15,920 nt of DNA from FEN-1297 sp046706945. GTDB taxonomy: Bacteria; Bacteroidota; Ignavibacteria; Ignavibacteriales; Ignavibacteriaceae. The translations under genes were made by a program, and so were the position numbers. Positions 1 through 7,067 of the stretch are shown one piece after another. Numbering within the stretch: position 1 is the stretch's first letter; each line of letters starts with the position of its first letter. The stretch is from positions 1 to 15,920 of the forward strand of contig JBJKOY010000378.1 of assembly GCA_046706945.1 (NCBI GenBank), read 5' to 3'. The notes under the pieces were generated by a model. It saw nothing but the letters and a program-made list of their open reading frames with translations. It was not told where the DNA came from and did not search any database.

Positions 1-707
1 CCCGTTCCGGAGACCTGATTACAAAAATAATAGACGGACTAAGCGGAAAACAGGTTCACTGCGAAGTAATTATTTGTCCTCCGTTTACTTCTCTAAGCGA
101 GGCGGATTCGTTGGTAAAAAATACTACCGTAAAACTGGGAGCCCAGAATATGTACTTTGAAGACAGCGGGGCTTTTACGGGTGAGATCTCCCCTTCAATG
201 CTGCTGGGTACGGGCTGCGAATACGTAATACTCGGACATTCCGAAAGAAGAATTATTTTCGGCGAAACGGACGCTGTTATAAACAGGAAAATTAAAAAAG
301 CTCTCGAGGCAGGGTTAAAGCCCATCTTTTGCGTTGGAGAAACTCTTATAGAAAGAGAATCCGGAACGACAAAAAATGTTGTGGAAAGACAGGTGACCGG
401 CGGTCTGAAAGAAATATCGGAAGAAGACTTAAGCAAAATAATCGTTGCATACGAGCCTGTCTGGGCAATCGGTACCGGTAAAACGGCTACCCCGGCCCAG
501 GCGGAAGAAGTGCACGAGTTTATAAGAAGCCTTATCGCCGAAAAATATTCCAATAATGCGGCCGAGAATCTGGTTATCCAATACGGCGGCAGCGTTAAAC
601 CCGATAACGCCGCGGAACTGCTTTCGCAGAAGAATATAGACGGTGCGCTGGTAGGCGGTGCATGCCTTAAGGCCGATTCGTTCATCGCCATTATTACGTC
701 TGCGTAA
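1..707 (+). CDS. tpiA: Triose-phosphate isomerase, 5' end outside window
   Basis: This cytoplasmic enzyme interconverts dihydroxyacetone phosphate and glyceraldehyde 3-phosphate in glycolysis and gluconeogenesis. The frame is open from base 3 to the TAA at 705-707, giving 234 codons. The family is about 250 residues, so roughly the first 15-20 are missing, including the N-terminal Asn and Lys of the active site. Visible landmarks in order are CPPFTSL, KLGAQNMYF, the catalytic His in ILGHSERR, the catalytic Glu in AYEPVWAIGTGKT (followed by flexible loop 6) and the phosphate-binding YGGSVKPDN near the C terminus. The ATG at 111 is internal and is not the start, because family sequence continues upstream of it. 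I see no convincing terminator after the stop. Identification is firm. Confidence 0.97.
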   Translation, partial: RSGDLITKIIDGLSGKQVHCEVIICPPFTSLSEADSLVKNTTVKLGAQNMYFEDSGAFTGEISPSMLLGTGCEYVILGHSERRIIFGETDAVINRKIKKALEAGLKPIFCVGETLIERESGTTKNVVERQVTGGLKEISEEDLSKIIVAYEPVWAIGTGKTATPAQAEEVHEFIRSLIAEKYSNNAAENLVIQYGGSVKPDNAAELLSQKNIDGALVGGACLKADSFIAIITSA

Positions 708-777
708 CTGTTTTTATCTCAATAAATTATAGGGGGCGGCCGGGCTAATTCTTTAACTCAGCCGTCTAAAATATACA

Positions 778-808
778 TTGATTTCCCATCTGTTCTTTAG
801 TATATTTG
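778..808 (+). promoter_or_regulatory. Candidate promoter for the GH2-like gene
   Basis: TTGATT at 778-783 and TATATT at 801-806 are separated by exactly 17 bases, a sigma-70-like layout. The downstream box reads TATATTTG (801-808), which also matches the TAnnTTTG -7 element described for Bacteroidota housekeeping promoters, although no clear TTTG -33 box sits at the expected distance. Transcription would begin about 30 bases before the ATG at 845. The call rests on sequence match alone. It is the best promoter candidate in the 137-base gap between tpiA and the next gene. Confidence 0.5.
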
Positions 809-844
809 TCAGTTTAATTAAATAACCTAGGATACGATATACGG

Positions 845-3436
845 ATGGGATTCCCCAAATTTATTTCTTTCTCATTTCTATTCTTTCTTTCGCTTTTGGT
901 GCAATCCGTAAACGCACAAATACTTTTTCGAGAATTGCCTAATTACCGGTTCCCTACCGAGGATTCGACATTTCTCGACATTGGACCCGCGAGAAGCATT
1001 ATATCTCTTAACGGCGAATGGTCGGTTTATCCTTCGGGTTCTACCAATAAAAAAGTTACCGTCGGCATTCCTTCCGTTTTTAAAGGCAACGGCGACCTGG
1101 TTTTCGAAAAAGAACTTCCGCTTTCAAAGAGCGATATTTTAAATCATAACCTTGAGCTCGTTTTCCTCGGACTTAATTATTCCGCCGATATATCCGTGAA
1201 CGGGATTATTATTTACCGCCATGTCGGCGGCTCATACCCGTTTAGGTTCGAACTTCCCAGGGATGTACTGCATGCGGACAAAAGTAATATTTTAACCGTT
1301 AAATTGTTATATTCACTCGATTCACAAACCACCATCCCGTTATTTCAAAGATTTTACTTTCCCCAAAACTTCGGCGGTATTTTTAAGGACGTCTACATCC
1401 ATCTTAAGCCTTCTGTTTCCGTTTCCGACCTGGTCCTCTCGGATACCTACGACCCCTCAGGCAATAGGGCAACGATCAAGCTATCGACTAAAGTGGAAAA
1501 CAGGGAAATCAGGGAAACGGCCGACACTCTGGCTTTGCCGACGGAATTCAGTTTGAAAGTAAAATTTATTTCAACCGAAAACGGAAGGACGATAGAAGAA
1601 CCGGAATACAATTTCCAGGTTAATCCCAATCAGGATAAAACAATTTCCCAAACTTTCGAGATAAGGGCGCCTGAAACCTGGTCGCCTTCCTCTCCGAATT
1701 CTTATTCGGTCGAAACCGAAATCTGGAGCGGTAAAAATTTGATTGATCTCTCGCGAAGGTTTTTATCTGTTTATTCGCTTACCGCATCCGAAAAATCTTT
1801 GGAACTTAACGGGTCTGATTTTACCGTTAACGGAGTTACCTACATCCCTTCGTTCGGTGAATACGGACCTCTCGCAACCTACACGCAGATGGATCACGAT
1901 ATCCGGATGATAAAAGAACTTGGTTTTAACGCCGTGAGATTCGCGAAAAGCGTGCCTCACCCGTATTATTTGAGATTGTGCGAAAAATACGGACTTCTTG
2001 CCTTCATAGAGATACCGCTTAACGGTCTGCCGGAAAGCCTCGCGGAGGACCCCGATTTTATCTCGAGGAGCAAGTTCTATTTATCGAATTTTGTAAAAGC
2101 ATATAGAAATTATTCGGCCGCGGCCGCGGTCGGTTTGGGCAGTTCGTATCTCCCCCATTCCAATATAATCGACGCATATCTAAAACTGCTCGCCGGTACG
2201 GTCAAAAACTCTTCCTCCCTTCTGACGTATGCTTCTTTCAGCGGGATGAATATTTCCCCGGTCGAAGGCATAGATATGTACGGCACGGAGTTGTTCAATT
2301 CTTCCATCGATGCCGAATCCGAACGGTTCAGGAGGCTGCAGAAGGAGCTGGGACCCGGAAGGGTCTTTATAAGTTCGGCAACTTACGTTGTTAATATAGG
2401 CAACAGCAACGGTTACGTAAACGAACATTCGTTCGAGGCACAGGCGAAATATTTTGAAGGACTCCTGGATTATTCTTCCGCAAATCGTACGGCAGGCTAT
2501 TTCATAAATTCGATGTTCGATTACCGGGGCGATTTCGCTTCGCTTACCGCAGGCTACAGCGTAAATAATATTTATAGGATAGGAATCTGCGGAGAAGACC
2601 GGGGCACCAACCGTATCGGTTACAAGGTAATTTATTCAAAGTTTCACAACGCCGAAAAAGTCACCATCCCCATCGGTATAAAAAAGGACGACTCCCCGAT
2701 GTATTTTGTTTTCGAGGGATTGCTGCTTGCCTTGTTTATCGGGGTTTTGGTTAACTCGGGACGCAAATTCAGGGAAGACGCCTCGCGCGCCCTGCTCAGA
2801 CCGTATAATTTTTATGCCGATGTACGCGATCAAAGGATAATGTCGGGCTTTCATTCTACTGTTCTTGCCGTGGTTGTTGCCGCCACCGCGGCTTTGATAA
2901 CAGCGAACATGCTGTTCTATTTCAAGGAAAATATTATTCTGGAAAAGATCCTTCTTTCCTTCGGAAGCCCGGATATTATTAAGACAACCAGCTATCTGGC
3001 ATGGCACCCGCTCGCATCCCTGCTGTGGCTGACGGTATCCTTTATATTCGCGTTGCTGTTTTTAACTATCATAGTAAAAATCGCTTCGTTTTTCGTAAAA
3101 ACGAAAGTATATTATTCCAGCATTTATTTTAGCGTAATATGGTCTTTTCTTCCGTTGATTATATTAATACCCGCGGGTATTATTTTGTACAGGCTGCTCA
3201 GCGCGGATATAGCCAATTTATACGTCTACCTCGGCATGCTCGGTTTTGCCGTCTGGATTTTTTACCGCCTCATGAAAGGAATTTACGTGATATTCGATGT
3301 GAATTCAGGCAGCGTATATTTTTACAGTATCGTTATTATCCTGGCGGCAATTTGCTGCGTCATGGTCTATTATCAATTGAAGAACTCCGTGTTCGATTAC
3401 TTAATGCTGGCGTTAAAGCAGTATAAAATATTATAA
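845..3436 (+). CDS. Exported GH2-like protein with six-helix membrane domain, probable pseudoenzyme
   Basis: This 863-residue protein has a signal peptide (residues 1-24, hydrophobic core, likely cut after VNA). It then shows a glycoside hydrolase 2 layout: a jelly-roll sugar-binding domain (about 45-190), an Ig-like domain (about 190-310) and a TIM-barrel-like domain (about 325-612, with FTVNGVTYIP, IRMIKELGFNAVRF, YYLRLCEKYGLLAFIE and INSMFDYRGD). In GH2 enzymes the acid/base sits in a W-S-L-G-N-E motif; here the equivalent is VGLGSS, with S433-S434 replacing Asn-Glu. The nucleophile region I-T-E-Y is replaced by I509-S-S-A. About six hydrophobic helices follow (near 620-639, 672-693, 726-748, 760-785, 792-815, 824-845). 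The basic loop 640-670 after the first suggests that the GH2 part is periplasmic. The helix pattern resembles Yip1-family domains, which is an inference. smc starts 12 bases after the stop, so co-transcription is likely. A carbohydrate-binding or sensing role is possible; the substrate is unknown. Confidence 0.8.
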   Translation: MGFPKFISFSFLFFLSLLVQSVNAQILFRELPNYRFPTEDSTFLDIGPARSIISLNGEWSVYPSGSTNKKVTVGIPSVFKGNGDLVFEKELPLSKSDILNHNLELVFLGLNYSADISVNGIIIYRHVGGSYPFRFELPRDVLHADKSNILTVKLLYSLDSQTTIPLFQRFYFPQNFGGIFKDVYIHLKPSVSVSDLVLSDTYDPSGNRATIKLSTKVENREIRETADTLALPTEFSLKVKFISTENGRTIEEPEYNFQVNPNQDKTISQTFEIRAPETWSPSSPNSYSVETEIWSGKNLIDLSRRFLSVYSLTASEKSLELNGSDFTVNGVTYIPSFGEYGPLATYTQMDHDIRMIKELGFNAVRFAKSVPHPYYLRLCEKYGLLAFIEIPLNGLPESLAEDPDFISRSKFYLSNFVKAYRNYSAAAAVGLGSSYLPHSNIIDAYLKLLAGTVKNSSSLLTYASFSGMNISPVEGIDMYGTELFNSSIDAESERFRRLQKELGPGRVFISSATYVVNIGNSNGYVNEHSFEAQAKYFEGLLDYSSANRTAGYFINSMFDYRGDFASLTAGYSVNNIYRIGICGEDRGTNRIGYKVIYSKFHNAEKVTIPIGIKKDDSPMYFVFEGLLLALFIGVLVNSGRKFREDASRALLRPYNFYADVRDQRIMSGFHSTVLAVVVAATAALITANMLFYFKENIILEKILLSFGSPDIIKTTSYLAWHPLASLLWLTVSFIFALLFLTIIVKIASFFVKTKVYYSSIYFSVIWSFLPLIILIPAGIILYRLLSADIANLYVYLGMLGFAVWIFYRLMKGIYVIFDVNSGSVYFYSIVIILAAICCVMVYYQLKNSVFDYLMLALKQYKIL

Positions 3437-3448
3437 CAAGGTCGGAAA

Positions 3449-4579
3449 TTGTATCTATCGAAGCTGGAAATATTGGGGTTCAAATCTTTTGCTCAAAGGA
3501 CGCTGGTTAATTTTAATCAGGGAGTGACTTCCATAGTCGGGCCGAACGGATGCGGCAAAACGAATATAGTGGACGCGATACGCTGGTGCCTCGGCGAACA
3601 GAGAAGCGGCATGCTGCGGAGCGATAAAATGGAGAACGTCATTTTCAACGGGACTTCGAACAAAAAACCCATGGGGATGGCCGAGGTATCGCTAACAATT
3701 CAAAACAACAAAGGGATTCTGCCTACCGAGTACAGCGAGGTTACGATTACGAGAAGAATTTTCAGATCGGGCGAAAGCGAATACCTTCTGAATAAGAACG
3801 TGTGCAGGCTGAAAGATATTACCAATCTCTTTATGGATACCGGCATCGGGGCAAACGCATATTCCGTAATAGAACTGAAAATGATCGAGACCATTCTGAG
3901 CAGCAAGGCCGACGAACGCAGGACCATGTTCGAGGAAGCGGCCGGAGTTAACAAGTACAAGCTCCGCCGCAGACTTGCGCTGCGGAAACTCGATGAAGTA
4001 AAAGCAGATCTCAACAGGGTCAACGACATCGTCGCCGAAGTGGAGAAAAAAGTAAATTCGCTTGAAAGACAGGCGAAAAAGGCGGATAAATACAATAAGA
4101 TATCTTCCGCCCTTAGGGAACTTGAAATTGATCTCGCCGAGAGAGAACTGGCATTGTTCAATCTTCAAAGGTCGAATTCGAAAAACATGAAGGAAGAAAA
4201 TTTTCAAAGGAAGATCGAACTGGAATCGGAACTCTCAAAGATAGACGACGAATTAAAAGTTAGGAAACATGAATTAACGGAAATAGAATACAAACTAAAA
4301 AGTAAAAGAACCGAAGTTGCAGCCCGGACCGAAAGGATTTACAACGTTCAAAATAATATTTCCGTCGCCGAAGAAAGACGGAAATCCCTTGAAAGGAACA
4401 TCGAGAGGTACAGGCAGGAACTGGATGAGCTTCATGTACAGCTCGGCGAAGCGGAGGAGTCGATTAAAGACAGTGCGCAGGAGACCGATGATCTTACGAG
4501 AAAAATCGGACTAAAGGAATCGGAAAAGCAATCGAACATTGAGACCGTAGGCAAATATAAAGCCGAACTGGAACATTAA
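3449..4579 (+). CDS. smc: SMC chromosome segregation ATPase, N-terminal part up to in-frame stop
   Basis: SMC is the ATPase of the bacterial condensin complex with ScpA and ScpB and organises the chromosome. The start is TTG at 3449, because the product then begins MYLSKLEILGFKSFA, the usual SMC N terminus; AAGG at 3438-3441 could serve as a weak ribosome site. The Walker A motif GPNGCGKT is at residues 31-38, followed by DAIRWCLGEQRS. A conserved head segment containing MFEEAAGVNKYKLRR leads into a long charged coiled coil from about residue 165. Translation would end at TAA 4577-4579 after 376 residues, in the middle of the ascending coil. The same frame stays open beyond it, so this is the first third of one gene rather than a natural short protein. 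Bacterial SMC proteins are usually about 1150-1200 residues; removing the stop gives 1197 codons. Confidence 0.9.
   Translation: MYLSKLEILGFKSFAQRTLVNFNQGVTSIVGPNGCGKTNIVDAIRWCLGEQRSGMLRSDKMENVIFNGTSNKKPMGMAEVSLTIQNNKGILPTEYSEVTITRRIFRSGESEYLLNKNVCRLKDITNLFMDTGIGANAYSVIELKMIETILSSKADERRTMFEEAAGVNKYKLRRRLALRKLDEVKADLNRVNDIVAEVEKKVNSLERQAKKADKYNKISSALRELEIDLAERELALFNLQRSNSKNMKEENFQRKIELESELSKIDDELKVRKHELTEIEYKLKSKRTEVAARTERIYNVQNNISVAEERRKSLERNIERYRQELDELHVQLGEAEESIKDSAQETDDLTRKIGLKESEKQSNIETVGKYKAELEH
4577..4579 (+). other. smc: In-frame TAA interrupting smc
   Basis: Codon 377 of smc is TAA, flanked by Glu-Leu-Glu-His before and Arg-Glu-Ala-Leu-Lys after. The frame does not change across it, and the residues on both sides continue a plausible coiled coil. 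One substitution would restore Glu (GAA), Lys (AAA) or Gln (CAA). TAA also ends tpiA, the GH2-like gene, the methyltransferase-upstream phosphatase and lpxK here, so wholesale recoding of TAA is unlikely. A base error in the assembly, a real nonsense mutation in some cells, or readthrough could each explain it. Confidence 0.9.
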
Positions 4580-4618
4580 AGAGAAGCGCTGAAAAAGCTG
4601 TCGGATACCCTGCTGGAG

Positions 4619-7042
4619 ATGTTCAAAGAAATTACGAATAAAGAAAACGAGCTGTCAAACGTCGAGAAATCGCTCGAAGGGAAGAATATTTCGATAAACA
4701 AGCTGAATTCAAAAATTCAGACCCTTACCGGCAACATAGCTAAAACCGTAGGGTACCTTGAAGAGCTGAACCAGGAAAAAGCCGACGTTGAGAACAAAAT
4801 AAACGAGGTTGAAAATATTTATTCTCAAAAACAAAAGGAAAAAGACCAGCTCGAAAAAGAACTGAATTTAAAAAAGGAAAAGGAACTCGAGTACAAAGGT
4901 CTGCTCAACGCGCTGAAAGAAAAAATCGGATTTATTCAGAATCTGATCGACAACCTAGAAGGAGTGTCCAACGGCGCCAAAGCGCTGCTTGAGAACAACG
5001 ATTGGGCGGCGGGCAAGAAAACCATTCTTGCGCATACCGGCAACTCAAGCGACGAGTACAGGTTCGCGGTAGAAGCGGCTTTAAAGAATAACCTGAACGA
5101 CATCCTTATCGAGACGATGGACGATCTTAAAAACGGGATAGAATACCTTAAAAGCAACGATATAGGCAAGGCATCTTTCTATGTCTCCGGTTTCGGTAAC
5201 AACAGGAAAAAAAATCTCATGGATAAAATCCATGACTACGGTACGAAGAGAAAGGCAAAAAAACTCGTCGCCGAAAAAGGATTTGTAGGCCGGGCGGTCG
5301 ACTTTGTTCAGACCGAAGAAAAATGGAAATCTTTTTTCGACAAGCTGCTGGATAAGTACATAGTCGTCGATACCCTCGATACCGCGTTCAGGCTTTCGGA
5401 AAAGTATCCCGGCTTTAACTTCACCACTTTAAACGGCGATTACGTGGATAATTCGGGAAGCATCGAGGCGGGATCGGAGCCGAAACCGGACGATTCCATA
5501 TTCGGCAGGAAGCAGTTTCTTGAAAAACTCAAGAACGAATTCCCTTTGAGAGAAGCGCAGCTTGAAAAACTGAGGGAAGGCATCAATCGGTCGGAGACCA
5601 GAATAAACGGAATCGATTTAAATGTACTTTCAGAGCGCGGTAAACTTCTCGTGAACGACCTGTCAAACGTGGAGAAACAAATCGCTCAGTTCGAATACGA
5701 GAAGCAAAAAGCCGAGGATGAGATCGAGAAGACGAGAGCGGAAATAAGCGACCTTGTAACCGAGTCTAATAACCTTGATAACGAAAGAAATAAGCTGAGC
5801 GGTATACTTGAAGAGCAGGAAAAAGAAAGAACGTCGGTAGAACGGCAGCGTGCAGGAGTAGAAGAAGAAGTTAAAACGTGCGAAGAAAGCTACGGCGCTT
5901 CCGTGGCCGAACAAAACAGGATCAATCTCGATCTTGAAAGACTGCTGGGAGAAAAAAAGAATACTGAAAACGCGATAAAACGCGCCGAGGATTCTATAGA
6001 GACAATCGGCAAGTCTATCGCCAAAAGAGAATTCGATATAAACTCTTCGGGCGAGGAAATAGAGTCGCTTAAGCAAGTTCTGGAAGAAAAAGGCCTGGAC
6101 ATCCGCGAACTTGAAGACGGTAAAAATAATTTATTGAAAGAAGAAAGCGAAATAGATTCGGCTTTTAAGACCCTTCGTACCAAGATCGGCGAAAAAGAGA
6201 CGGCTCAAAACGGTTTCAGAAAAGAAAGAGAAGCGGTATCTGACGAAATCCATTCCTGCGACATGAAGCTCAACGAACTCGGCATGAAGACCGAAAATCT
6301 CCGGGAGAATATTAAAGAAAATTATTCAGTTACTCTTGAAGCAAAAACTTTCGACGACCTTGAAGAGTTCGACTTCAAACAAAGGACTGAGGAGGTGCAT
6401 ACCTTAAAACAGCAGGTAAGAAATTTGGGTCCTATTAACCTGCTGGCTTATTCGGAATACGAAGAAGAAAAAGAAAGATTCGATTTCCTAAATAAGCAGA
6501 GGAACGATCTGCTGGAGTCGGAAAGGGATATTATCAAGACCATAGAAGAAATTAATCAGACTGCACAGACCTTGTTCATGGATACGTTTGAGCAGATCAG
6601 GCAGAATTTTATTGACATTTTCCGCGGGTTATTTAATCCAGGAGACGAAGCCGATTTGAAGCTGGAAGAAGCGGCCGATCCGCTTGAGGCAAAAATTGAA
6701 ATCATTGCTAAACCGAAAGGCAAGCGCCCGACTTCGATAGAATTACTCTCGGGAGGGGAGAAGACATTAACCGCTATTGCATTGTTGTTTGCGATTTATC
6801 TGGTAAAGCCGAGTCCGTTCTGTATTCTTGACGAAGTTGATGCACCTCTTGACGATGCCAACATAGACCGGTTCACTAAAATTATAAAAGACTTCAGCAG
6901 CAGTACGCAGTTCATCGTGGTTACTCATAATAAAAGAACTATGGAAGCGGCCAGTACTCTTTACGGTGTTACCATGCAGGAAGAAGGAGTATCTAAACTG
7001 GTAAGTGTAAGATTTAATGAAGAATTGGACTTTGTCTCTTAA
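4619..7042 (+). CDS. smc: SMC chromosome segregation ATPase, C-terminal part after in-frame stop
   Basis: This is the rest of SMC: end of the ascending coil, hinge, descending coil and C-terminal ATPase head. Counted from the ATG at 4619 (807 residues), the hinge lies at about 116-288 and includes VEAALKNNLNDILIETMDDL and GDYVDNSGSIEAGS. A long Glu/Lys-rich coil follows, then NLGPINLLAYSEYEEE, the ABC signature LLSGGEKT (near 709-716) and Walker B CILDEVDAPLDDAN with the catalytic Glu near 739. A D-loop and VVTHNKRTM (switch His) complete the head. The ATG is preceded directly by GGAG with no spacing, too close for normal initiation, so independent translation is doubtful. Most SMC hinges I know end in Gly-Gly after the SGS motif; here it reads Ala-Gly. 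Identification is firm; whether it is made as a separate polypeptide is not. Confidence 0.9.
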   Translation: MFKEITNKENELSNVEKSLEGKNISINKLNSKIQTLTGNIAKTVGYLEELNQEKADVENKINEVENIYSQKQKEKDQLEKELNLKKEKELEYKGLLNALKEKIGFIQNLIDNLEGVSNGAKALLENNDWAAGKKTILAHTGNSSDEYRFAVEAALKNNLNDILIETMDDLKNGIEYLKSNDIGKASFYVSGFGNNRKKNLMDKIHDYGTKRKAKKLVAEKGFVGRAVDFVQTEEKWKSFFDKLLDKYIVVDTLDTAFRLSEKYPGFNFTTLNGDYVDNSGSIEAGSEPKPDDSIFGRKQFLEKLKNEFPLREAQLEKLREGINRSETRINGIDLNVLSERGKLLVNDLSNVEKQIAQFEYEKQKAEDEIEKTRAEISDLVTESNNLDNERNKLSGILEEQEKERTSVERQRAGVEEEVKTCEESYGASVAEQNRINLDLERLLGEKKNTENAIKRAEDSIETIGKSIAKREFDINSSGEEIESLKQVLEEKGLDIRELEDGKNNLLKEESEIDSAFKTLRTKIGEKETAQNGFRKEREAVSDEIHSCDMKLNELGMKTENLRENIKENYSVTLEAKTFDDLEEFDFKQRTEEVHTLKQQVRNLGPINLLAYSEYEEEKERFDFLNKQRNDLLESERDIIKTIEEINQTAQTLFMDTFEQIRQNFIDIFRGLFNPGDEADLKLEEAADPLEAKIEIIAKPKGKRPTSIELLSGGEKTLTAIALLFAIYLVKPSPFCILDEVDAPLDDANIDRFTKIIKDFSSSTQFIVVTHNKRTMEAASTLYGVTMQEEGVSKLVSVRFNEELDFVS

Positions 7043-7067
7043 CCGGCCCGGCAGCACATTTATAAAT

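Noticed and set aside
56..691. 211-codon open frame on the minus strand
   Set aside because: It is antisense to tpiA, which is certain from its catalytic motifs. The translated product is low-complexity, Ser/Phe-rich shadow sequence.
731..770. GC-rich stretch after tpiA as an intrinsic terminator
   Set aside because: Only a short imperfect stem (GGCT with AGCC across a 13-base loop) can be drawn and no T-run follows.
4577..4579. Genetic-code reassignment of TAA as the reason for the smc stop
   Set aside because: TAA ends several other genes here at positions that fit the family lengths (tpiA, GH2-like gene, lpxK), so general reassignment is not supported.
7017..7067. Upstream in-frame ATG at 7017 for the T9SS-cargo protein
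   Set aside because: It overlaps the end of smc and would place 17 extra polar residues in front of the signal peptide; starting at 7068 gives a normal signal sequence.
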